From an uncultured Muribaculaceae bacterium (lineage in GTDB: Bacteria; Bacteroidota; Bacteroidia; Bacteroidales; Muribaculaceae), in contig CAJTXL010000014.1 of the NCBI GenBank assembly GCA_910583525.1, positions 1-64,000 of the forward strand: a stretch of DNA of 64,000 nucleotides, read 5' to 3'. Shown here in pieces: positions 45,239 to 53,022 of the stretch (the stretch's first letter is position 1; each line of letters begins with the position of its first letter). A program made the position numbers and the translations under genes. The notes under the pieces are model-generated. The model worked only from the letters and a program-made list of their open reading frames with translations, searched no databases and had not been told where the DNA came from.

Positions 45239-46756
45239 ATGAAAACTATATATAAATATCTGGGTGTGGCGGCTCTCGCATTGAGCCTCAACAGCTGTGG
45301 CGACGATTTCCTCGAAGTCACCTCGCCGACCCAACCGTCTTCCGACGAATATTTCTCTACAAAAGACCATGTCGAAGAGGCTGTCGTCGCCGCCTACGAC
45401 CCCCTGCATTGGACTGACTGGGGCTGTGGCGAATACGCTCCCTATATACTTTTGGCCGACATCATGGCCGACGACCTGTGGGTCGGCGGCTCAGATGCCA
45501 ACGACAACCAGAATTGGCATCTTATGGCCAACTATTCGGCAACGCCGCTCAAAGTCGTGACAAGCCTTTGGGTTGAGGCTTTCTCAGGCGTAAAACGTTG
45601 TAACGACGTTCTTCAATACATAGAGGCAGGCATTGAAGATGCCACCGAGGCCGATATCGCCAACTGGCAGGCTCAGGTATATGTGCTCCGCGCATTCTAT
45701 GCCAACTGGCTTTGGAAGTTCTATGGCAATGTGCCTTATTTCGAGAAAAACCTTACATCGCCCTACATTGCTGAACAGATGAGCGCCGACGAGTTGTACG
45801 GGCATATGGTCGGTGACATCGAAAAGGCTTTGGAACTGAAAGTTCTGCCTTTCCGCGCCGCTGATGACAAAGCGGGTCGCGTAACCACAGCCATGGCATA
45901 TATGCTCTATGCCGAAATAGTTATGTACCAGCGCGACGCAGCCCGTTATTCTACTGCTCTGAAATATATGAAGGAAATCATCGACTCGCCTGAATATGAC
46001 CTCGTCGACGATTACACTACAATCTTCAAGGAAGCCGGCGAATGGAGCAAGGAGTCGATTTACGAAATCAACTATATCTCCGAAAACGCTGTCCGCGACT
46101 GGGGTGCGCCCCTTGTTGCCGGCGGGACAGTTCTCCCTACTCTTATAAGCCCCAACAACTGGCCTTCGGGTGCCGACGGGCACAACGGCGGATGGGGCTT
46201 CTGCCCCGTGCGTAAGGAAACGTACGAGCGCTACAGCGCCGACGATACACGCCGCGACGCAACATGTTGGAACGTAGGCGCGACAGGCATCGAATACAAC
46301 AAGCGCTATCAGGACTTCGGTTTCTTCCTTGAAAAATATGCCGCACAGGCCGACGGAAATGCCGGTCAGAAAGCGTCGGGCGAACTTAACTATAACAATA
46401 ACTGGCGCATATACCGCTATTCAGAGGCTCTGCTAAACGCTGCCGAACTGATTGTTGCCACCGGCGGAAATGCAGGCGAGGCCAAGGGCTACCTCAACGA
46501 TGTGCGTTCGCGTGCAGGCCTCCGCACACAGCTTGAACCTACTCTCGACAACATCATCGAAGAACGTCACCTCGAATTTGTCGGCGAAGGCAAACGCTAC
46601 TGGGACCTTATCCGTACCGACAAGGCCGCTAAGGTGCTCGTGCCTGACGAATACGGCTACCGCACCAACACCTGGAGCGAAAATAAAAAATATCTGCCCA
46701 TACCGCAGTCGGAAATCGACCGTTCACAAGGCACTCTTACTCAAAACCCCTATTAA
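45239..46756 (+). CDS. SusD/RagB-family glycan-binding lipoprotein
   Basis: A 505-residue surface lipoprotein that caps the SusC transporter and binds its glycan. The lipoprotein signal ends LSLNSCGDDF (Cys20 lipidated). The family's N-terminal YFSTKDHVEEAVVAAY and TPR region follow, then the C-terminal RYSEALLNAAELIVATGGNA and IIEERHLEFVGEGKRYWDLI, which are diagnostic. It ends with the common TLTQNPY. It lies in the SusC operon, followed after 9 bases by the glycan-binding protein gene. Confidence 0.95.
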   Translation: MKTIYKYLGVAALALSLNSCGDDFLEVTSPTQPSSDEYFSTKDHVEEAVVAAYDPLHWTDWGCGEYAPYILLADIMADDLWVGGSDANDNQNWHLMANYSATPLKVVTSLWVEAFSGVKRCNDVLQYIEAGIEDATEADIANWQAQVYVLRAFYANWLWKFYGNVPYFEKNLTSPYIAEQMSADELYGHMVGDIEKALELKVLPFRAADDKAGRVTTAMAYMLYAEIVMYQRDAARYSTALKYMKEIIDSPEYDLVDDYTTIFKEAGEWSKESIYEINYISENAVRDWGAPLVAGGTVLPTLISPNNWPSGADGHNGGWGFCPVRKETYERYSADDTRRDATCWNVGATGIEYNKRYQDFGFFLEKYAAQADGNAGQKASGELNYNNNWRIYRYSEALLNAAELIVATGGNAGEAKGYLNDVRSRAGLRTQLEPTLDNIIEERHLEFVGEGKRYWDLIRTDKAAKVLVPDEYGYRTNTWSENKKYLPIPQSEIDRSQGTLTQNPY

Positions 46757-46765
46757 ACCAAGGCT

Positions 46766-48178
46766 ATGAAACTATATATCAAATCTCTCGCACTCGCTGC
46801 GCTTGCCCTTGGAGGCACCATGGCCTTCACCGCCTGCACCGAGGACAAGGTGTACGATGTCGACATCAACGATGTGCCTCAGGCTTCTGACTATGCCGAC
46901 AATGTGGTGATAACCGTCGACCAGGAAACCAACACGGCCTATTTCTCGTTTACAGGCAAGGGCGTATACCCCGTGTGGATTATCGACGGCAAAAGCTATT
47001 CGAGCAATTTTGAGTTCACGCGTTACTACCGCAAGGCCGGCGACTACGCCGTTGACGTGAAAATAGGCAACGGCAACGGCATAAGCCAAGGCACCATCAC
47101 TAAGACATTCCATGTCGACAAGACCAAGATGAACGGTTTCGGCGGCTACGTCTACGACAGCGACTTCAACCTCTGGACAAAGGCTAAACGCGAAATCAAC
47201 AGTACATATTATGCTCCCGGTTGGGGAGCCGTCCTCAACCCCGAGATGAGCTTTGACGGCGAGACTCTTAACGTGAAACTGGCTACGGCGACCTCCGAGC
47301 GCTGGCAGGCACAGATACATCTGTCGACCGACATCTGCCTCAACGAAGGTGAGAGCTTCGACGGTTCGTTCATCTTCACCGCCACCAAAGACATCGAGGA
47401 TGTTGTGCTCAAAATCCATCCTGACGGCGATAACGACGACGGCCACTCGTTCTTCTGCAACCAGAAAATCAACCTCAAAGCCGGCGAGCCGGTTACCTAT
47501 TGGTTCAGCGACCTTACGGCTGCCGTTGCGATGAACAACCTTTGGTTTACTTTTGACTTCGGTCTTAACCCCGACGACTTCGAGGTAACGGTTGAGAATT
47601 TCGTGCTCAAGAGCCATGCCAACGACGATGGCACGGTCCTGCCCGAAATAATAACAGACCCCGAACCCAAATGGGTTGCTCTCGACAGCGATGAGAACCT
47701 CTTCCACGGCACTACCATCACTCCGTCGTTCTACTATGCTCCCGGCTGGGCTCAGATTGCCGACCCGGCATGGACAACCGACGGCAATGGTGCCTACACC
47801 TTCACGCTTCCTTCGGCAACCTTCGAACAGTGGCAGACCCAGTGCGGCATGAACACCACCATCGTCATACCCGACGCTACGGTGACTTACGACTTCATGT
47901 GCATTCTGAAATCGACCACGACCACTCCGGCAACCGTCAAACTTGTAGAGTCCGACGAGACCGACAAAGACCCGGTTGTGAAACACGATGGAAACTTCTT
48001 CTGCGCCGACCAAATAACTCTTGAAAGCGGTGAGGAATACAAGTACTGGGTAACCAAGAAGTTGCCTAAACAAGGCACTCCCATGCACGCTGTGACCCTC
48101 ATGCTCGACTTCGGCGGCAATCCCGAAGGGACTGAAGTTACTGTAAGCAACATAATCCTACAGGTTCACCACGATTGA
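46766..48178 (+). CDS. Surface glycan-binding lipoprotein with two related binding modules
   Basis: A 470-residue lipoprotein (signal ends MAFTACTED; Cys24) at the position of SusE/F or SGBP proteins. A PKD-like domain (about residues 40-120) is followed by two copies of one beta-sandwich module, about 147-284 and 322-470. Shared landmarks are YYAPGW, then ERWQAQ or EQWQTQ, FFC(N/A)x QI-type strands before a YW pair, and DFGxNPxxxEVTVxN near the end. The Trp-rich sites suggest carbohydrate binding; no catalytic residues are evident. A terminator follows (48189-48234). Substrate is inferred from the neighbouring beta-glucanases. Confidence 0.8.
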   Translation: MKLYIKSLALAALALGGTMAFTACTEDKVYDVDINDVPQASDYADNVVITVDQETNTAYFSFTGKGVYPVWIIDGKSYSSNFEFTRYYRKAGDYAVDVKIGNGNGISQGTITKTFHVDKTKMNGFGGYVYDSDFNLWTKAKREINSTYYAPGWGAVLNPEMSFDGETLNVKLATATSERWQAQIHLSTDICLNEGESFDGSFIFTATKDIEDVVLKIHPDGDNDDGHSFFCNQKINLKAGEPVTYWFSDLTAAVAMNNLWFTFDFGLNPDDFEVTVENFVLKSHANDDGTVLPEIITDPEPKWVALDSDENLFHGTTITPSFYYAPGWAQIADPAWTTDGNGAYTFTLPSATFEQWQTQCGMNTTIVIPDATVTYDFMCILKSTTTTPATVKLVESDETDKDPVVKHDGNFFCADQITLESGEEYKYWVTKKLPKQGTPMHAVTLMLDFGGNPEGTEVTVSNIILQVHHD

Positions 48179-48188
48179 TGAACTGACG

Positions 48189-48234
48189 AGCGCATGGCAG
48201 GGTTGGTATCGCATTGACCTGTCATGCGCTTTTT
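48189..48234 (+). terminator. Terminator between the SusCD unit and GH16
   Basis: AGCGCATGGCAGG (48189-48201) pairs with CCTGTCATGCGCT (48218-48230) with one wobble, followed by a T run. It sits 10 bases after the stop of the binding protein and splits the locus into two transcription units. Confidence 0.8.
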
Positions 48235-48254
48235 GTGTCAATACGGTTCGTATT

Positions 48255-48286
48255 TTTGTGGTTAGTAAAAATTTTAATTAACTTTG
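48255..48286 (+). promoter_or_regulatory. GH16 promoter (TTTG, 20 bases, TAACTTTG)
   Basis: -33 TTTG (48255-48258) and -7 TAACTTTG (48279-48286) have exactly 20 bases between them, a full consensus match. The -7 box ends 7 bases before the ATG at 48294, so the mRNA would be nearly leaderless. Confidence 0.75.
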
Positions 48287-48293
48287 CAAAGCA

Positions 48294-49421
48294 ATGGTCA
48301 AATATTTTCTTAATCTAATCAATACCATATTTATAGCGGCTGCAATGGCTTCTTGTGGCGGTGACGGCGATGGCGGTAAAGGAGAAGACTCGCCGGCGGC
48401 AATCACACCGTCGGTAGAAAGTATTGCATTCGATGCCGAGGGCGGTGCGAAGTCGTTTACCGTAACAAGCGGTGGCGAATGGGACGCATCCGTATCCGAG
48501 TCCTGGCTCAAAATCGTCAAGACGGGAACCCTTTCAACGTCGGGAACGGTCGAGGTGACTGCCGAACCTAACAATTCCCGACAGGAACGCTGTACTAAAA
48601 TAGTGCTGATGTCAGGGTCGGCCCGAAATTATGTCGCCGTGACGCAGGCCGGTAAAGCCCCCGAGCCGGTCGACCCTTCGATAGAAGTCCCCGAAGGTTA
48701 CGAACTGGTGTGGAGCGACGATTTCAACGGATCTTCGCTCAGTTCCGACTGGACGCACGAGGTGCAAGGCCCCGGTTGGGTTAACAATGAGTTGCAGACA
48801 TATGTCAACGGCTCTTTCAACGGTCAGCCCGTGACAGAGGTCGCCGACGGCATCCTTTCGATAAACTGCTTCAAACACAACGGCAAGATATATTCGGGCC
48901 GCATATATGCAAAAGTAAACGAAGGCTGGCGCTATGGCATTATCGAGGCACGCATAAAGCTGCCCAAAGGCAAAGGAACATGGCCGGCATTCTGGATGAT
49001 GCCCGTCAACAACGATTTCGGAAAGAACCCATGGCCCCGTTGCGGCGAAATCGACATTATGGAAGAGGTCGGGTACAATCCGAACTATACTTCTTCGTCA
49101 ATCCACTGCGAGAGCTATAACCATGTGATGGGAACGCAGCGAACTGCCGAACGGCTGACACCCGGCGCTCAGGACGAGTTCCATGTCTACCGCTTGGAGT
49201 GGACTGCCGACCATATCTATACCTATGTCGACGGCAAACGTCTGCTTTCTTTCGAAAATGACGGTCGCGGCAATGTGGGTACATGGCCCTTTAACTGTCA
49301 TTTCTATGTAATCTTGAATTTGGCCTGGGGCGGAAGCTGGGGCGGCGCCCAGGGCGTCGACGAAAGTGTCCTTCCGGCTACCATGCAAGTCGATTATGTG
49401 AGAGTGTTCCAACCCAAATGA
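48294..49421 (+). CDS. BACON-GH16 endo-beta-glucanase lipoprotein (laminarinase type)
   Basis: A 375-residue surface enzyme. A lipoprotein signal (AAAMASCGGDG, Cys21) is followed by a BACON domain (about residues 38-122), a common spacer in Bacteroidetes surface hydrolases. The GH16 catalytic domain (about 128-375) carries the retaining active site EIDIMEE: Glu252 nucleophile, Asp254, Glu257 acid/base. The ExDxxE spacing with the extra residue is the form seen in beta-1,3- and mixed-linkage glucanases, so laminarin-like or cereal beta-glucan is the likely substrate. Its stop overlaps the GH5 frame (ATGA). The start is fixed by the signal peptide. Confidence 0.92.
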   Translation: MVKYFLNLINTIFIAAAMASCGGDGDGGKGEDSPAAITPSVESIAFDAEGGAKSFTVTSGGEWDASVSESWLKIVKTGTLSTSGTVEVTAEPNNSRQERCTKIVLMSGSARNYVAVTQAGKAPEPVDPSIEVPEGYELVWSDDFNGSSLSSDWTHEVQGPGWVNNELQTYVNGSFNGQPVTEVADGILSINCFKHNGKIYSGRIYAKVNEGWRYGIIEARIKLPKGKGTWPAFWMMPVNNDFGKNPWPRCGEIDIMEEVGYNPNYTSSSIHCESYNHVMGTQRTAERLTPGAQDEFHVYRLEWTADHIYTYVDGKRLLSFENDGRGNVGTWPFNCHFYVILNLAWGGSWGGAQGVDESVLPATMQVDYVRVFQPK

Positions 49422-49429
49422 TTTTACCG

Positions 49430-50662
49430 ATGAAAAAACTTATATTATCCATAGCTGTCGTTCTGTTGCTTGTCGCCTGCAATGCGACGCAAAAGCAGCA
49501 GGAGCAGCCCCACTTCATGAGCATCGATGGCAAAGACCTTATTGCGCCCGACGGCTCTAAATTCTTTATCCGCGGTACAAACCTCGGTAACTGGCTCAAT
49601 CCCGAAGGGTATATGTTCGGCTTCAGCCGCGTCAATTCGCCGCGTTTCATCAACGAAATGTTCTGCCAGATGGTCGGAGAAGATGCTACCGCCGATTTTT
49701 GGGAGGCTTTCAAAGACAACTACATAAGCCGTGCCGATGTCGATTTCATCGCCTCGACCGGGGCTAACACCATCCGTCTGCCGTTCCACTACAAACTCTT
49801 TACCGACGAAGATTATATGGGGCGTAGCAGCGGTCACGACGGCTACGAACGCATTGACAGCGTTGTGGAATGGTGCCGTGCCAACGGGCTTTATCTTATT
49901 CTCGACATGCACGATGCTCCCGGCGGACAGACAGGCGACAATATCGACGACAGCTACGGCTACCCCTGGCTGTTCGAAAGTCCAAGGGCACAGAAACTTT
50001 TCTGTGATATATGGGAGCAGATAGCCGAGCGCTACAAAGATGAGCCTGTGATACTCGGCTACGAGCTTATCAATGAGCCGATAGCGCATTTCTTTGATAA
50101 CAAGGACGAACTCAATGCGCGCCTTGAACCCTTGCACAAACGTGCCGTAGAGGCAATTCGCCGCCACGACAACAATCATATCGTGCTTCTCGGCGGTCCG
50201 CAGTGGAACAGCAATTTCGAGCCGTTCACCGACTGGACTTACGACGACAAGATAATGTACACTTGTCACCGATACGGCGGCGACGCCACGCCCGAGGCCA
50301 TAGCAAGCTATATAGCATTTCGCGACAGCACCGGTTTGCCTATGTATATGGGCGAAATAGGCCACAACACCGACCAATGGCAGGCCGATTTCTGCAAGAC
50401 AATGGAAGACAACAATATCGGCTATACTTTTTGGCCTTATAAGAAACTCGACGGCTCGTGCATGAATGCTATAAGCCGGCCTGAATCATGGGACAGCATA
50501 GTGGCTTTCGCCGAATCGCCGCGGACGTCCTATGCCTCGATACGTGCGGCGCGTCCCGACACGGCGCTTGCCCGAAAGGCCATGCGCGAGTTTATCGCCA
50601 ACAGCCGTTTTGAGAATTGCACTCCGCAGACGGGCTACATCAATTCCATGAAACTGAAGTAG
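49430..50662 (+). CDS. GH5-family glycoside hydrolase lipoprotein
   Basis: A 410-residue surface glycanase with a lipoprotein signal (VLLLVACNAT). The (beta/alpha)8 fold of family GH5 is shown by GTNLGNWLNPEGYMFG, the acid/base in YELINEPIAHF (Glu216 counted from this start) and the nucleophile in MYMGEIGHN (Glu309). The opening GTNLGNWL motif recalls exo-beta-1,3-glucanases, which fits the neighbouring GH16; the subfamily is uncertain. I start at 49430 (MKKLILS) for the best signal peptide, though an ATG at 49418 overlaps the GH16 stop. The stop codon is the first triplet of a repeat element at 50660-50725. Confidence 0.85.
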   Translation: MKKLILSIAVVLLLVACNATQKQQEQPHFMSIDGKDLIAPDGSKFFIRGTNLGNWLNPEGYMFGFSRVNSPRFINEMFCQMVGEDATADFWEAFKDNYISRADVDFIASTGANTIRLPFHYKLFTDEDYMGRSSGHDGYERIDSVVEWCRANGLYLILDMHDAPGGQTGDNIDDSYGYPWLFESPRAQKLFCDIWEQIAERYKDEPVILGYELINEPIAHFFDNKDELNARLEPLHKRAVEAIRRHDNNHIVLLGGPQWNSNFEPFTDWTYDDKIMYTCHRYGGDATPEAIASYIAFRDSTGLPMYMGEIGHNTDQWQADFCKTMEDNNIGYTFWPYKKLDGSCMNAISRPESWDSIVAFAESPRTSYASIRAARPDTALARKAMREFIANSRFENCTPQTGYINSMKLK

Positions 50663-50725
50663 GGACATGCCTTTGGCATGTCTGGCTGAGCATCTTACAG
50701 CCTACGTGCCAAAGGCACGTCCCTA
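50660..50725. repeat. REP-like double hairpin between GH5 and GH3
   Basis: An imperfect inverted repeat, TAGGGACATGCCTTTGGCA at one end and TGCCAAAGGCACGTCCCTA at the other. Each half also forms its own tight hairpin: GACATGCC/GGCATGTC with a TTT loop (50664-50682) and ACGTGCC/GGCACGT with an AAA loop (50704-50720). This is the form of REP doublets or REPINs that recur across genomes. It may also stabilise or end the upstream mRNA. Confidence 0.7.
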
Positions 50726-50784
50726 CATTTTGAATCCTAATTGCAAATCCGTTGATTGTAATAAATAAATTAACATAAACCAAC

Positions 50785-53022
50785 ATGAAACAAATCCTTG
50801 CCATCGCTTTGGCCGCAATGCTTGCAGTGCCTGCCGTTGCAGTACCCAAACAGCGTCCGGCTTATCGCGACGAGTCCAGGCCCATCGAGGAGCGTGTCGA
50901 AGACGCTCTTTCGCGAATGACATTACAAGAGAAAATCAACATGATTCACGCGCAGTCGAAGTTCTCTTCGGCCGGTGTGCCGCGTCTGGGCATCCCCGAA
51001 TTGTGGTGCACCGACGGACCTCACGGCATACGTCCCGAAGTGTTTTGGGACGAATGGGACCAGGCCGGCTGGACCAACGACTCTTGTGTGGCGTTCCCGG
51101 CTCTGACATGCCTTGCCGCTTCGTGGAACCCCGATGTGGCTATGCTCTACGGAACATCGATAGGCGAAGAGGCTCGTTTCCGTGGCAAGGATGTGTTGCT
51201 CGGCCCGGGTGTCAACATATACCGTACACCCCTCAACGGCCGCAATTTCGAGTACATGGGCGAGGACCCGTATCTTGCCTCCCGTATGGTCGTGCCCTAT
51301 GTGCAGGGCGTACAGGACCGTGGCGTGGCAGCTTGCGTCAAGCACTATGCCCTAAACAACAACGAAATAAACCGCCACACGACCAATGTCATTCTTGACG
51401 ACCGCACTCTCTACGAAATTTATCTGCCGGCGTTCAAGGCCGCAGTACAAGAGGGCAAGGCTTGGTCTATCATGGGCGCGTATAACCTCTACCGAGACGA
51501 ACATCTGTGCCACAACAGCCGAATGCTCAACGATATCCTCAAAGGAGAATGGGGCTTCGACGGTGCTGTCGTGAGTGACTGGGGCGGCGTACACGATACA
51601 CGTCAGGCCATTGCCAACGGCATGGACCTCGAATTCGGCTCATGGACAAACGGCCTCAGCGAGGGTACGCGCAACGCCTACGATAACTACTATCTCGCCA
51701 AACCGTATTTCGACCTTGTGGCTTCGGGCGAAGTCGGCACTGACGAACTTGACGACAAGGTGCGCCGTGTTCTCCGTCTGATTTTCCGCACTGCCATGGC
51801 CTACGACAAAGGCGACGGTTCGATGTGCAGCGAAGAGCACTATGCGGCAGCCCGTCGCATAGGCAACGAAGGCATCGTGCTTCTGCGCAACGAAGGCGAC
51901 GTGCTCCCGATTAAGACCGATGCCGGCCGTAAGCGCATACTTGTCGTAGGCGAGAATGCCCTCAAGATGATGACTGTCGGCGGTGGCTCTTCTTCGCTCA
52001 AGGTGCAGCGCGAAATTTCGCCTTACGATGGCATCTGTGCCGCCGCAAAAGGTGTTGCCGATGTCGACTTCGCACGTGGTTATGTAGGCGACGTTACGGG
52101 TGAGTACAACGGTGTTACCACCGGGCAGAACCTTGCCGACAGCCGCGGTGCCGAAGAGCTTATTGCCGAAGCCGTCGCAAAAGCCAAGGATGCCGACTAT
52201 GTGGTCTTCGTGGGAGGTCTCAACAAAAGCGCCCACCAGGATTGCGAGGATTCAGACCGTGCAGGCCTTGAACTGCCATACGGACAGGATGCCGTAATCG
52301 AAGCCCTTGCTGCAGCCAATCCCAATCTTGTTGTTGTTAACATCAGCGGCAATGCGGTTGCCATGCCTTGGGTCAAGAAAGTACCGGCCATCGTGCAGGC
52401 ATGGTTCCTCGGTTCCGAAGCCGGCAATTCCATAGCCGATGTTCTCTTCGGACGCGTCAATCCTTCAGGCAAGTTGCCTATGACTTTCCCCGTGGCACTC
52501 GCAGATAACGGCGCCCATGCAACAGGCAGCTATCCGGGCGTGAAACGCGACGGCTCTGACATTGTAGACCTTGAATATAAAGAAGGCATCCTTGTCGGCT
52601 ACCGTTGGCACGACACCAAGAAAATAAAACCGCTGTTCGCTTTCGGTCATGGCCTCAGCTACACCGACTTTTCTTATGGCAAGGTCAGTGCCGACGCGAC
52701 CGAAATGGCCGCTGACGGAAGCATAAACATTTCAGTGCCCGTCACGAACACAGGCTCAGTCGCCGGTGCCGAAGTAGTTCAGCTCTACATAAGCGACCCC
52801 AAATGTTCGGTTATGCGTCCTGCCAAAGAACTTAAAGGTTTCGAGAAAGTATATCTCAACCCCGGTCAGACAAAGACGGTGACCTTCACTGTAAAACCTG
52901 ATGCCTTAAGTTATTTCGACGCCGAAAAGCACGAATGGGTGGCAGAACCCGGACAATTCGTGGCATCGGTCGGTGCTGCATCTGATGATATCAAAGGTAC
53001 ATTTAAATTCAAACTGAAATGA
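50785..53022 (+). CDS. GH3 beta-glucosidase
   Basis: A 745-residue exo-acting enzyme with a signal peptide (about residues 1-19). In order it has the GH3 TIM-barrel with the nucleophile Asp265 in AVVSDWGGVHDT, the alpha/beta sandwich with the acid/base region CEDSDRAGLELP, and a C-terminal fibronectin-III-like domain (PVTNTGSVAGAEVVQLYISD). It probably removes glucose from the ends of imported beta-gluco-oligosaccharides in the periplasm. It overlaps the next GH3 gene by four bases (ATGA) but is only distantly related to it. Confidence 0.93.
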   Translation: MKQILAIALAAMLAVPAVAVPKQRPAYRDESRPIEERVEDALSRMTLQEKINMIHAQSKFSSAGVPRLGIPELWCTDGPHGIRPEVFWDEWDQAGWTNDSCVAFPALTCLAASWNPDVAMLYGTSIGEEARFRGKDVLLGPGVNIYRTPLNGRNFEYMGEDPYLASRMVVPYVQGVQDRGVAACVKHYALNNNEINRHTTNVILDDRTLYEIYLPAFKAAVQEGKAWSIMGAYNLYRDEHLCHNSRMLNDILKGEWGFDGAVVSDWGGVHDTRQAIANGMDLEFGSWTNGLSEGTRNAYDNYYLAKPYFDLVASGEVGTDELDDKVRRVLRLIFRTAMAYDKGDGSMCSEEHYAAARRIGNEGIVLLRNEGDVLPIKTDAGRKRILVVGENALKMMTVGGGSSSLKVQREISPYDGICAAAKGVADVDFARGYVGDVTGEYNGVTTGQNLADSRGAEELIAEAVAKAKDADYVVFVGGLNKSAHQDCEDSDRAGLELPYGQDAVIEALAAANPNLVVVNISGNAVAMPWVKKVPAIVQAWFLGSEAGNSIADVLFGRVNPSGKLPMTFPVALADNGAHATGSYPGVKRDGSDIVDLEYKEGILVGYRWHDTKKIKPLFAFGHGLSYTDFSYGKVSADATEMAADGSINISVPVTNTGSVAGAEVVQLYISDPKCSVMRPAKELKGFEKVYLNPGQTKTVTFTVKPDALSYFDAEKHEWVAEPGQFVASVGAASDDIKGTFKFKLK

